NCBI GenBank assembly: GCA_031262085.1
Contig: JAISIN010000088.1
Span: 1-59,180 of the forward strand
Reading direction: 5' to 3'
Length of the DNA stretch: 59,180 nt
From: Prevotellaceae bacterium
Lineage (GTDB): Bacteria; Bacteroidota; Bacteroidia; Bacteroidales; Bacteroidaceae
Shown: in pieces, positions 1 to 8,886 of the stretch
Position numbering within the stretch: the first letter of the stretch is position 1
How the letters are laid out: the number at the start of each line of letters is the position of its first letter
The notes under the pieces: model-generated
What the model was told of the DNA's origin: nothing
The model's database searches: none
Seen by the model: only the letters and a program-made list of their open reading frames with translations
Position numbers and translations under genes: made by a program

Positions 1-692
1 GTTTCGGTAATGCCGCAGATACTGCTGTATTCCTCCAACATACTGATATTGTCCAAGTGGTTCAGTTCGCTGAAGATACTCAGTTGGCTGAATTTGGTGA
101 TGCCGGTGATGAAGAGGAAGCGGATATACTTTCCGCTACCTTTCAACGGGCTGAAGAAGTCGCGCATGATACCGCGCAACTCGGTACGCCGCTGTTCCAT
201 ATCGGCACCCATGGCGCTAAGGATGGGCGAATCGTATTCGTCGATCAGCACCACCACTTGTTGCTTGGTTTGCTCGTAAGCCCGACGGATGACACCTTTA
301 AAGCGCAGGTTGAATGTCTTTTCTGTGGGGGCGCTTCCATAGAGGGCTTCCCACTCGGAGAGGGTGTTGTCGAGCAGGGATCTCAAATTATCTACTTCGA
401 TGTACTTGGAGTCGGAGAACGAAAGATCAAACACCATGCGTTTTTCCCATTGGGTTTCCAACTTCTCTATGGTCAGCCCCTCGAACAGGTGTTTCTTCCC
501 TTCGAAGTAGGCTTTCAACGTAGAGCACAAGAGGCTCTTTCCGAAACGGCGGGGGCGGCTCAGGAAGCAGGTGCGATAATTATAGACCAATGAATAAATC
601 AAATCGGTCTTGTCTACGTACACACAGTCTGTGGTGCGCAGGTCTTCAAAATCTTGTATCCCGATGGGATATCGGCGAATAGGCTGTTGCAT
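1..692 (-). CDS. AAA-ATPase / PD-(D/E)XK (DUF1703) family protein, 3' end outside the window
   Basis: The minus strand is open from the ATG at 692 to the left edge, giving about 230 residues. The protein begins MQQPIRRYPIGIQDFEDL and carries YVDKT near residue 25, a Walker-A-like RPRRFGKS near residue 46, a Walker-B-like VVVLIDEYD near residue 146, and TGITKF near residue 196. These match the predicted AAA-ATPase family PF09820, whose members usually end in a PD-(D/E)XK nuclease-like domain (PF08011, DUF1703); that end lies outside the window. It is a clear paralogue of the complete gene at 47618-49174 (same GIQ(D/S)F start, SRPRRFGKSLL and LIDEYD). A -7 box at 717-724 gives a leader of roughly 18 nt. 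The biochemical role is unknown; members are strongly expanded in Bacteroidales. Family call is firm; function is not. Confidence 0.9.
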   Translation of the reverse strand, partial: MQQPIRRYPIGIQDFEDLRTTDCVYVDKTDLIYSLVYNYRTCFLSRPRRFGKSLLCSTLKAYFEGKKHLFEGLTIEKLETQWEKRMVFDLSFSDSKYIEVDNLRSLLDNTLSEWEALYGSAPTEKTFNLRFKGVIRRAYEQTKQQVVVLIDEYDSPILSAMGADMEQRRTELRGIMRDFFSPLKGSGKYIRFLFITGITKFSQLSIFSELNHLDNISMLEEYSSICGITE

Positions 693-716
693 ATCATTTT
701 AATTATAAATTCGCCA

Positions 717-724
717 CAAAGATA
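717..724 (-). promoter_or_regulatory. Putative -7 promoter element of the DUF1703 gene
   Basis: Minus-strand TATCTTTG fits the Bacteroidetes -7 consensus TAnnTTTG and lies about 25 bp upstream of the ATG. I see no good TTTG at -33. It lies between the palindromic array and the gene. Confidence 0.5.
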
Positions 725-781
725 AGGACAACAACTCATGAATCGTGCGTTATTAGGTGAGTTTTTGGAGGGTCGGTTCAA

Positions 782-873
782 AGACTTACGGTCGTAGGAA
801 AGAGTTTCCTACGACCGTAAGGAAGGTTTTCCTACGACCGTAGGAAAGAGTTTCCCGCGACCGTAGGAAAGGT
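782..873. repeat. Four tandem 23-bp palindromic units
   Basis: The units are 782-804, 805-827, 828-850 and 851-873. Each is a variant of TTTCCTACGACCGTAGGAAA plus three bases, itself a near-perfect palindrome. Units 1 and 2 also pair with each other: 786-801 (TTACGGTCGTAGGAAA) is the exact reverse complement of 805-820, with a GAG loop. The array starts three bases past the susF stop codon and ends about 90 bp before the DUF1703 start, so as RNA it could end the sus transcript. Four copies in exact register is more than a simple terminator needs. Confidence 0.9.
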
Positions 874-876
874 TTT

Positions 877-2922
877 CTAATTCTTCTTGACGGTCATCGT
901 GTTGGGATTGGTCGACAAGTCGAGCGTAAAGGTGTAGGTTCCATCTTCGGCTACTTGCATGTTCTGTCCGTTATGATATACAGGAATAGCTGCTCCCATA
1001 CTTACCACACCGGCAGCATCGCCACCCATACCACGATTTACATCCCATCCGCCATTGAAGCGAATCTTGAATCCGTCGCCCAGTGCGGGAAGCTCTTGGG
1101 TCAGTGTCCAGAGGTCGGTGGTGGCATCGTAAGCAAAGTCGGCATCACCGCCCCAGCCGTTGAAAGCGCCAATCAGACCCACCTTGGTGAGTTGCAGCAT
1201 CTCGAACGTGCCTTGCGTCATGTCTACCTTTATATAGTAGTAGCCGCTGGGAACTTTGATATTTGCGCTACCTCCGATTGTGCCGGTTCCGGCACCATCT
1301 GTGAGGGTGATGACTCCGCTAAAGTCGTCTACCCATGCGGGATTCGGCGAGAACTTCCATTCGCAATCCGCACCGTCGGCTGTTACCATGTTCACACCAC
1401 CCTCATAGAGACCTTCGCCGTCGCCCTCAAGCGTGGGAGCGGAAGCGGGAGACCATCCTTGGTACGAACCGGGCAGATAGAGCTTTTCGGGATAAGCCGT
1501 GCTTAACACCTTCACAGCGTAAGGATGCTTGTTTACGTCGAGCACAATCTTATATTCACCGTCGGCTTTGTCAAACTTATAGTTCGCACTGCCTTCGGTC
1601 ATGGTGCCGTCGCTACCGATAGCGAATGTCCAATTGTTGTTCATGCGGAACTTATACTCCTTGCCGCTGACCATGGTGGTTGTGACCGAATAGGTGTTGG
1701 TGGCTGCGTCGTAAGTCATGGGCGTTTCGGCACTCCATTCTCCGGGCGTAGCATCGCCGATGATACCCACCGATTCCACCTTGAGCATCTCCAACGTGTT
1801 GAGCTTCTTGTTCAAGCTGACGCGATAGAAGCCCGAGGGAACTTTCACGTTCTTGTTGTCGCCACCTACGGCAGCTTTCACAACTACATTGCCGTCGCCA
1901 TCGGTTGTTACCTCTGCATCGGCAGCGATACCGAAGTCTACATTGTTCCAGCCCAGTTCGGGGTTGAACTTAAACTCTACGTCGGCACCGTCGGTTGTGG
2001 TCAGATCCACAAAGCCCTCGAACAAGCCTTTGGTCAGCGTGCTTTGATAGAGCACTTTCAGCGTAGCGGTATTGTCGACCGTCCAGCCCTGATAGCTACC
2101 CGGCAGATAGAGCTGTGCGGGGAACGTGGCGAGGTAAGTGGTCATGTGGATGGTTACCGGCGTGGAGGGTACGCCGTCGGGATAAGAGTCCGAGAATGCG
2201 GTTACCGTGAACTGCAAATCGGCAGCTTCGCCTTCGGGAGCACCGGCAGAGATAGCCAATTCGTTCCATTCGTCTACGGTTTTCATCACCGAGTTGGTGG
2301 TCAGACCCGAGGCAACCTCTTTCGGCTCGCCGCCATCGTAGGCAATGCTTACGGTGTAGGTGATGGCTTCGCCATACACCAAGCGGGCATCCGTCCACGA
2401 GAGCAGCGTCAGTTCGGCAGTCGGGGTTGTCATGTCGAGCACCACCTCCGGCTGTTCGGCGGTAACCTCAGGCGATACGGCATCGCCGTAGGCATACACT
2501 TTCACCAACTGCTTGGTCGAGGTGTAGGTGTTGGCACCGTCGTTGGCGGTGACATAGAAGTTGACATCAAAAGTCGAGTTGTCGGGAATGGTCGTGAAGC
2601 CCTCGAGCAACGTACGCAGCTCGGTCTTGGGCATCGTGAGGAGCAACTCTTGGGTAGAAGCGCCTACCTGCTTCGGCGTCTCTTCGGCATACTGCACGAA
2701 GAGCGAATAGGTGGGGGCGGCAGCCATGAAGCGGGCGGCACTCCACGACCATGTAACCGATTCGGTCATGGTGTTCTGAGTCATCAGAATGGTACCGTTA
2801 TTGGTGAGTACGGGTGCAATCGGGTCGGTCGGGAAGGTATCCTCGATATCCTCTTGGCATCCGGCGGTAGCCATCAGTGCGATGGCTACCGTGAAGATGT
2901 ATTTCAAATGTTTTATCATCAT
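877..2922 (-). CDS. SusF-like starch/glycan-binding lipoprotein, enlarged
   Basis: Last gene of a susC-D-E-F-like operon, predicted to be a surface lipoprotein that binds glycan. The signal peptide ends in a lipobox at Cys22 (MATAGC). Residues 33-260 look like two SusE/SusF N-terminal beta-sandwich domains. Four C-terminal modules then alternate: A1 (about 270-385, with LYLPGSYQGW), B1 (385-472, VGIIGDATPGEW), A2 (479-577, LYLPGSYQGW again) and B2 (580-681, VGLIGAFNGW). Family members described from the starch system are shorter (just under 500 residues) with three binding modules, so this one appears to carry a duplicated A-B pair. Two ATGs lie side by side at 2922 and 2919. It starts 18 bp after the SusE gene and is followed immediately by the 23-bp palindromic array. 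The glycan specificity cannot be read from sequence. Confidence 0.88.
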   Translation of the reverse strand: MMIKHLKYIFTVAIALMATAGCQEDIEDTFPTDPIAPVLTNNGTILMTQNTMTESVTWSWSAARFMAAAPTYSLFVQYAEETPKQVGASTQELLLTMPKTELRTLLEGFTTIPDNSTFDVNFYVTANDGANTYTSTKQLVKVYAYGDAVSPEVTAEQPEVVLDMTTPTAELTLLSWTDARLVYGEAITYTVSIAYDGGEPKEVASGLTTNSVMKTVDEWNELAISAGAPEGEAADLQFTVTAFSDSYPDGVPSTPVTIHMTTYLATFPAQLYLPGSYQGWTVDNTATLKVLYQSTLTKGLFEGFVDLTTTDGADVEFKFNPELGWNNVDFGIAADAEVTTDGDGNVVVKAAVGGDNKNVKVPSGFYRVSLNKKLNTLEMLKVESVGIIGDATPGEWSAETPMTYDAATNTYSVTTTMVSGKEYKFRMNNNWTFAIGSDGTMTEGSANYKFDKADGEYKIVLDVNKHPYAVKVLSTAYPEKLYLPGSYQGWSPASAPTLEGDGEGLYEGGVNMVTADGADCEWKFSPNPAWVDDFSGVITLTDGAGTGTIGGSANIKVPSGYYYIKVDMTQGTFEMLQLTKVGLIGAFNGWGGDADFAYDATTDLWTLTQELPALGDGFKIRFNGGWDVNRGMGGDAAGVVSMGAAIPVYHNGQNMQVAEDGTYTFTLDLSTNPNTMTVKKN

Positions 2923-2940
2923 CTTTGTGAAATTAAAAGG

Positions 2941-4026
2941 TTATTGCTTTACCAGTTCCACCACGTAAGGCGTGCGGTCGGCATGGAGCGTAATGATGTA
3001 AGTACCGGCTTCGGCTACGGGAATGTTGTCGCCGCCTTTGGTTACCAGCTCAATACCACCGTCGATGGTTGTGCTCGCCTTGCCGCTCGAACCGTACTTG
3101 AAGTCCCAGCTCTTGTTGAGGCGAATCAGGTATTCACCGCCTTCGCCGAAGGTCACGGGCACCGATTCCCACACATTGGTGACTGCGTTGTAGGTCAGCT
3201 CGCTGTCGTCGTCCGCCCATTCGTTGAAGGTACCGATGGCTGCTACGCGCTGTACGGCGGTAGCGCTGATGGTCATGGGGGTGCGGGTCATGGAAAGCTG
3301 ATAGATGCCAGCAGGCAGTACCAAGTTTCCGTCGGAAGAGCTGGTGAAGTTGTCACCCTTACCGGTAAAGGCATCAAAGCCCCAGTTACCGGCACCCCAG
3401 TTGCGTTGTTCGATGATTTTGAAACCCGAACCGCCGGGATTGGTGCCGTCTTCGGGGAAGGGATACATACCCTCGAAGGTACCCGTACCTCCGGCTGTTT
3501 CCCATATCTCGGGAGCCGTGTCGGGCGACCATCCGTTGAAGAAGCCTACCACATAGAAATTCTTCAGCGGCATGAGATAGGTGGTTACGTTGAAGCTGTT
3601 GGAGGCAGCAGACTTCAATTCATCATATTGGGTCGTACCGTAGACGCTTGCCGTCACGTAAGCCGTCACCGCGCCGGTTCCATTGGGTTCAATGCCCAAT
3701 TTGTTCAGGGCAACACCGTTGAGGTCGCCTTTCATGATGGTCAAAGAGGTCGACGAGGAGGTACCCAGCAAACCGGAGGTCTCACCCGATGCCAGATAGA
3801 CCGAGTAGACAATCTGTACGGGCAACCCGAAGTCGGCGGCTTTCCACGTAAATATCACACTCTCGGCAGCCGAGTTGTTGGCGTTGACAATCACATCGCT
3901 GCACGCATTGATAACGGGAGCGACAAACTCGTCCGGAGTAGGGAACTGCGGCGTGTCTACATCCGTCTTACACGAAGCAAACAGCGCTACGGCAGTCAGC
4001 AACAATATATTTTTGATTAATTTCAT
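2941..4026 (-). CDS. SusE-like glycan-binding lipoprotein
   Basis: The 361-residue protein has a lipobox at Cys19 (ALFASC), an N-terminal SusE domain (about 20-150) and two C-terminal carbohydrate-binding-like modules (about 156-258, with FYVVGFFNGW; and 260-361, with VAAIGTFNEW). SusE proteins sit on the outer leaflet of the outer membrane next to the SusC/SusD complex and help capture glycan. The second module resembles the B modules of the SusF-like neighbour. The gene lies between susD-like and susF-like genes on the same strand with gaps of 32 and 18 bp, so co-transcription is very likely. Substrate unknown. Confidence 0.88.
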   Translation of the reverse strand: MKLIKNILLLTAVALFASCKTDVDTPQFPTPDEFVAPVINACSDVIVNANNSAAESVIFTWKAADFGLPVQIVYSVYLASGETSGLLGTSSSTSLTIMKGDLNGVALNKLGIEPNGTGAVTAYVTASVYGTTQYDELKSAASNSFNVTTYLMPLKNFYVVGFFNGWSPDTAPEIWETAGGTGTFEGMYPFPEDGTNPGGSGFKIIEQRNWGAGNWGFDAFTGKGDNFTSSSDGNLVLPAGIYQLSMTRTPMTISATAVQRVAAIGTFNEWADDDSELTYNAVTNVWESVPVTFGEGGEYLIRLNKSWDFKYGSSGKASTTIDGGIELVTKGGDNIPVAEAGTYIITLHADRTPYVVELVKQ

Positions 4027-4058
4027 AATCTGTCTCTTTTTCTAAAAATGTGATTCTA

Positions 4059-5696
4059 TTAATAACCCGGGTTCTGTTCCAAGTTGGGGTTCTGCGTCAT
4101 GTCGGATTGCAGAATCGGGTAGATGGTGCGATAACTGTCGAGCGAGGTTTTGCCATCGGGTATGCCACCTTTGTAGGGCCAGGGGAACTGCATGGAGGTG
4201 AAGTAACCGTAGCGTATCAGGTCGGTACGGCGGTGTCCTTCCCACATCAATTCGCGGGCACGCTCCTGCAAGATGAAGTCGGTACTGAGCGAAAGCGGCA
4301 TATCTACACCGGCGCGGTCGCGCAGCTGCTTGATGTAGCCCATTGCCTTGGCATCCGTAGTGGTACCGCCATCCATACGCGCTTGTGCTTCGGCATAAAT
4401 CAGATACATCTCTGCCAAGCGGATCACGGGGAAGTCTGTCGACGAGTAGAGCGAGTAGGTATCAGACGAGTAGACATTGCCTTGCGAATCGCGGCTGGTA
4501 AACTTCCAGCTGCGCCAGCCTGTGGTAGGACTCGACTTGTCGTAAGCCTGCGTGCAACCAAAGTTGCAGAGCATGGCACGCTTGTCGCTATGGGCACGGT
4601 CATATCCAATGCCGCTACCACCCCACTCCACACCGGAGAGATTGAAGTAGGCAGATACGTATTCATCGGGCACGTGATAGCCGTTCCAGCGTTCACGATT
4701 CATCAGTGTTCCTTCGGGGAATCCCAATTCGGCAGCCACCGCCTTGCTTGCACCGTCATCCATCGAAGCCGACACCAAGTGGGTGGTTCCGCCCCAGCTC
4801 TGCGTCCGGTCGCGGTCGTAAGCGATGGCGAAGATCAGCTCTTTCTGCGAGTTGGGGTTCTCGCCATTGTCCTGCAAGAAGAGCTCTTCAAAGGTAGGGC
4901 AAAGTGCATAGTTCATCTTGATAACCGCTTCGGCGGCATCGCGTGCATCCTGCCAACGGGCTGTGCCGGTGTAAACCTCGGCATTGAGATACATACGAGC
5001 CAGCAGTGCTTGTGCCGAGCCTTTGGTGACGCGCGGATAGGGTACGCCGCCTGCATCTGCCAAATCGCTGCCTGCAAGCAGGTCTTTCAACTCACCCTCT
5101 ATCCACTCGAACAAAGCGGCGCGACCAATCTGCTTAGGCATGGCGCCACCGATATTCTCTTCGAGTGCAAAAGGAGGATTGCCATACAAGTCCATCAGCA
5201 GATAGTCGGCAAAGGCACGCAGGAAGCGGGCTTCCGCACGCAGCTGTCCCAATCCTTCGATGGACGATTTGCCGCTCTGAATCAAAAACTCATTGGCACG
5301 GGTCACAGCCATCATGCAACGGGTGTAGACCGCCGTGGTAGCGGAGTTGGGCGTCGAAGTCCACGAGCTATTCTGAATGTCATTCACGTAGCTGTCGCCC
5401 CACGAACATTTCAAGGCGTCGGCAGATGCTTCATTCAAGAAGGTGTATTGACGAATCAATTCGCTCTGTCCGGCATCCGGCACATTGATGTCAGCCGAAC
5501 CGGGGTCGTTTTGGCTCACCAGCGAGAAAGAACCGTAGATGTAAGCCAATCCTTTTTCAAAGTCTTCTTTCGTCTGATAGGCTTGATCAGCCACCTTATC
5601 CGTCTCGTTCAGAGGCAGGGTGTTCAGGTCTCCCAGACAAGAAGAGAGCGTAAAGCAGGATGCTGCTATTGCGATACTATATATAATCTTTTTCAT
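4059..5696 (-). CDS. RagB/SusD family nutrient-uptake outer membrane lipoprotein
   Basis: The protein (545 residues) has a signal peptide with lipobox LSSC (Cys20), helical TPR-like sequence through its N-terminal half, and the typical SusD C-terminal stretch with FPVIRLAEMYLIYAEAQAR near residue 425 and ERARELMWEGHRRTDLIRYG further on. SusD proteins form the lid of the SusC transporter and bind the glycan before import. It follows the susC-like gene by 12 bp, the universal order of such pairs. An 831-codon and a 1142-codon open frame run antisense through this operon; both are treated as shadows. Confidence 0.95.
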   Translation of the reverse strand: MKKIIYSIAIAASCFTLSSCLGDLNTLPLNETDKVADQAYQTKEDFEKGLAYIYGSFSLVSQNDPGSADINVPDAGQSELIRQYTFLNEASADALKCSWGDSYVNDIQNSSWTSTPNSATTAVYTRCMMAVTRANEFLIQSGKSSIEGLGQLRAEARFLRAFADYLLMDLYGNPPFALEENIGGAMPKQIGRAALFEWIEGELKDLLAGSDLADAGGVPYPRVTKGSAQALLARMYLNAEVYTGTARWQDARDAAEAVIKMNYALCPTFEELFLQDNGENPNSQKELIFAIAYDRDRTQSWGGTTHLVSASMDDGASKAVAAELGFPEGTLMNRERWNGYHVPDEYVSAYFNLSGVEWGGSGIGYDRAHSDKRAMLCNFGCTQAYDKSSPTTGWRSWKFTSRDSQGNVYSSDTYSLYSSTDFPVIRLAEMYLIYAEAQARMDGGTTTDAKAMGYIKQLRDRAGVDMPLSLSTDFILQERARELMWEGHRRTDLIRYGYFTSMQFPWPYKGGIPDGKTSLDSYRTIYPILQSDMTQNPNLEQNPGY

Positions 5697-5708
5697 TCCA
5701 TCAAAGAG

Positions 5709-8700
5709 TTAGAAGTTAATGTTCAAGCGGATAGTGTAGATGCGCGGACGGGGAATCAGGTTGTAGTCCACGCCGTCTATCGCTGTCAATTCCGGGTCAA
5801 GTCCCTTGTACTTAGTAATGGTAAATACGTTCTGCACGGAAGCAGCTACGCGGATTTTACCTTTCCAATTCGCAATCTTATCGAATGTGTAGCCCACGTT
5901 GATGTCGTCCATGCGGAAGAACGAAGCATTCTCCAGAAACATATCCGAGTATTTCTGTGCCTCGGCGATAGCCTCTGTCCAACCGGTCTTCAAGCAGTAG
6001 GTAGAGAAGTTGTTCAGATAACCTTTCGAGTAGTCGTCGGAATAGGTAGTGGAACTCTCCATAGATACCTTATTCAGCGCGTAACCACCAAACGAAGCGT
6101 GTGCATTGAAACCGAAATCCCAATTCTTATAGGTGAACTGCGAGTTGATACCGCCGAAGAACTTGGGGCTGATGCTCTTGCCCGTCACATAACGGTCGGA
6201 TGCGGTGATGACACCGTCGCCGTCGCGGTCTACCAATACGTTTTCAATGGCTTTGCCGTCGGCATCGTAAGCCTGCTGATAGAGATAATAGGTATAAGGG
6301 GTATAGCCTACGCGGTAGAGCGAAGTATAACCTTCCGTACCACCCATGTTGGCACCCATCTGAACACCCAGATAGTTTTTATCGATCGTAGCGCTCAACT
6401 TGGTAATCTCCGTCTTCTGGAACGTACCGTTCACTCCGATAGTCCAGCGCATATCGTTGGTCTGGATGGGGATGAAGTTCAGGTTAAACTCAATACCCAT
6501 ATTCTTCATGTCACCCACATTTTGAATCAGGGTGTTGGAGAAGTTGTTACCCAGCGGTGTGGGGGCATCGTTCAGCAAGTCGTATGTTTTGCGCAGATAG
6601 GCATCCACCGAACCGTTGATGCGTCCGTTCAAGAAACCGAAGTCGACGCCGACGTTGTAGGTCTCGGTCGTTTCCCATTTGATGTCCGGGTTGTAGGCAT
6701 TCGGAGCCAGCGTATAGATGTAATCGTTACCCCAAGGTATCATCGTAGTCAATGCCGACGAGAGCGTGTATTTGGGCATGTAAGCGTAGCAGCGATCCAT
6801 ACCGATGTCTTGCTGACCGGTTCTACCCCAGCCCAGACGGAGCTTCAAGGAGGAGAGCACGTTTTGTTCCTTCAAGAACGCTTCATCAGCGATGTTCCAT
6901 GCAAAGGCTGCCGATGGGAACAAACCCCAGCGTACGTTTTTGGCAAAACGCGAAGAGGCATCATCGCGCAACGAGAAGGTAAACAGATACCTCGACAGGA
7001 TGGAATAGTTGACACGTCCGTAGAACGACAGCAAGTAGTATTCGCGTCTGTCCAACGGAGCTTCGCGATAGATTTCATCCCGATTGGCATTGAAGTAGTC
7101 GGTATTCTCATACTTCACATAGTTGTGTTGCCACGAGTAACCCGCCATGATGTCGAGATGGTGAATGCCGAAGTCGTTGTTGTAGTTGCCGTAGAACTCC
7201 AGCATCGTATTCTCATTGTTGTTGGCATACTTGGTGTAGTAGTCGGAAGTGGCATTACGTTTCGAGAGAATCGAACCGATTTCGGCATACTTGGTGCCTT
7301 CGGTACGTGCCACGTCGTAAGCCAGATTGAGGTTGAATCGCAATGCCTCCAAGCCGTGCACTTTATAGTCCAACTGCAAATTACCCAGCGAACGCCATGT
7401 CTTGTTCACATTGTGATAGTCGTACATCTGCGAATAGGGGTTGATGCTCGCCATGGTGTTGGCAGAGCCGTCGGATGAGAGCCAGTTATAATAACCGTTG
7501 GTCTTGGATTTATCAATGCTGCCGTCCGAAGCTCTGAAATAGGGATCGTAGGTCGGCGTAAAGAATACGGCGCTACCGATCGCTCCCGAGTTGGGGTAGT
7601 TGGCGCGGTTGTAGATACCTTTCGCATTGACATTCACCGTGAGATGCTCCTTAAAGAATGTCGGGCTTAGGCTGATGCTGAGGTTTCCGCGTTGGTTGTC
7701 GCCCACTTTCAGCGTGGCTTGGTCGTAGGTATAACCGGCGCTGACGCGATAGGGGAAGACATCTTTCACATTGCCGAAGAGACTGACGTTTTGGTCGGTG
7801 GTAAATGCCGTGCGGTAGATCAGCTTTTGCCAGTCGGTATTGGCACTGCCCATCAGCGCTTGAATCTGGTCGCCGCGCGAAGTTCCGCCATACGCCTGTG
7901 TGACATAGTCGCGATACTGGTCGCCCGTCATCACATCGATCCGGTCGGAATTCTGTTTCAAGCTGTAGGTAGAGTTGTAGCTCACCTGCATCTTGCCGCT
8001 CTTGCCTTTCTTGGTGGTGATGATGATGACACCGTTGGACGCACGCGAACCGTAGATGGCGGTAGCAGATGCATCTTTCAACACGGTGTACGACTCGATG
8101 TCGTTGGGATTGACCGATGCCAACGGATTGGCCATACCTGCGCCGCCTTCGGCGGTTACCTGTACCCCGTCGATCACAATCAGCGGGTCGTTGGAGGCGT
8201 AGAGCGAAGCTGCGCCGCGGATGCGGATGGTAGCCCCGCCGGTGGGGTCGCCCGAAGCCGGCGTAACCAGCAGTCCCGGCACCTTACCCTGAAGCATTTG
8301 GTCGGGAGAGGTAATAGCACCCCGATTGATCTCATCGGCTTTAATGACGGATACCGACCCTGTCAGGTCGTTCTTCTTCACCGTGCCATACCCGATAACC
8401 ACTACTGTTTCCAGCATTTCCGTATCGTCCTTGAGAGTGACCGCTACCGTGGGGGCGGCAGCTACTTCAGCCGTCTTATAGCCGATAAACGATACCTCTA
8501 TCGTAGCCCCTTGGCGTACGGTTAGCGTAAAGTTCCCGTCTATGTCGGTGATTGTTCCGTTTGTCGCATTTCCCTTTTCTACGACATTGGCGCCTATCAC
8601 TTCTACTCCCTGGGCATCTGCGACGTGCCCTTTGACGGTGAGTTGCTGTGCGTAAGCACCTACTGACAAGAAGATCCCTACGAGTAGGGGTAGAATCGTT

Positions 8701-8729
8701 CGATTGATTCTAAGATTTACATACTTCAT
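5709..8729 (-). CDS. SusC/RagA family TonB-linked outer membrane receptor
   Basis: This 1006-residue protein has a signal peptide (about 1-27), a carboxypeptidase-regulatory-like domain (about 29-105, with DIDGNFTL), a plug domain with the SusC signature region (VVVIGYGTVKKNDLTGSVS, about 110-128; IRIRGAASL and PLIVIDG near 170-190) and a long beta-barrel ending RPRIYTIRLNINF, with the terminal aromatic typical of outer-membrane barrels. It imports oligosaccharides captured by the neighbouring SusD/E/F proteins using TonB energy. There is no extra N-terminal STN domain, so there is no visible coupling to an anti-sigma factor. It is the first gene of the operon; a 157-bp upstream region holds a -7 box and a GC hairpin. 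No regulator or glycosidase is adjacent. Confidence 0.96.
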   Translation of the reverse strand: MKYVNLRINRTILPLLVGIFLSVGAYAQQLTVKGHVADAQGVEVIGANVVEKGNATNGTITDIDGNFTLTVRQGATIEVSFIGYKTAEVAAAPTVAVTLKDDTEMLETVVVIGYGTVKKNDLTGSVSVIKADEINRGAITSPDQMLQGKVPGLLVTPASGDPTGGATIRIRGAASLYASNDPLIVIDGVQVTAEGGAGMANPLASVNPNDIESYTVLKDASATAIYGSRASNGVIIITTKKGKSGKMQVSYNSTYSLKQNSDRIDVMTGDQYRDYVTQAYGGTSRGDQIQALMGSANTDWQKLIYRTAFTTDQNVSLFGNVKDVFPYRVSAGYTYDQATLKVGDNQRGNLSISLSPTFFKEHLTVNVNAKGIYNRANYPNSGAIGSAVFFTPTYDPYFRASDGSIDKSKTNGYYNWLSSDGSANTMASINPYSQMYDYHNVNKTWRSLGNLQLDYKVHGLEALRFNLNLAYDVARTEGTKYAEIGSILSKRNATSDYYTKYANNNENTMLEFYGNYNNDFGIHHLDIMAGYSWQHNYVKYENTDYFNANRDEIYREAPLDRREYYLLSFYGRVNYSILSRYLFTFSLRDDASSRFAKNVRWGLFPSAAFAWNIADEAFLKEQNVLSSLKLRLGWGRTGQQDIGMDRCYAYMPKYTLSSALTTMIPWGNDYIYTLAPNAYNPDIKWETTETYNVGVDFGFLNGRINGSVDAYLRKTYDLLNDAPTPLGNNFSNTLIQNVGDMKNMGIEFNLNFIPIQTNDMRWTIGVNGTFQKTEITKLSATIDKNYLGVQMGANMGGTEGYTSLYRVGYTPYTYYLYQQAYDADGKAIENVLVDRDGDGVITASDRYVTGKSISPKFFGGINSQFTYKNWDFGFNAHASFGGYALNKVSMESSTTYSDDYSKGYLNNFSTYCLKTGWTEAIAEAQKYSDMFLENASFFRMDDINVGYTFDKIANWKGKIRVAASVQNVFTITKYKGLDPELTAIDGVDYNLIPRPRIYTIRLNINF

Positions 8730-8783
8730 GCATTCAATAAACTAAAGTTAACAACTTATTTTACTTATTTTGAATCGATGGTT

Positions 8784-8798
8784 GGGGGAAAATCCCCC
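8784..8798 (-). promoter_or_regulatory. G5/C5 hairpin in the susC leader
   Basis: GGGGGAAAATCCCCC forms a 5-bp GC stem with a five-base loop in the untranslated leader, about 55 nt upstream of the susC-like ATG. It is not followed by a T-run. It may affect mRNA stability or act as a protein or small-RNA target; the function is inferred only from position. Confidence 0.4.
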
Positions 8799-8830
8799 AT
8801 GATAGCTTGAATCTTAATCAGATACAGCGG

Positions 8831-8838
8831 CAAAAGTA
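8831..8838 (-). promoter_or_regulatory. Putative -7 promoter element of the sus-like operon
   Basis: Minus-strand TACTTTTG fits TAnnTTTG and would give a leader of about 95 nt. I find no TTTG at the right distance for -33, which could mean activator dependence. Confidence 0.45.
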
Positions 8839-8886
8839 TAATTTATGGAATGTGTAGAAGGCTGAAAAGTTGCAAAATCGAGTGAA

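Noticed and set aside
782..873. The tandem arrays as CRISPR
   Set aside because: Copies are directly adjacent without unique spacers, and no cas gene is present.
1525..7478. Very long plus-strand open frames of 831 and 1142 codons antisense to the sus operon
   Set aside because: The minus-strand genes have clear domains and signal peptides; the antisense frames contain no recognisable motif and reflect codon bias of the real genes.
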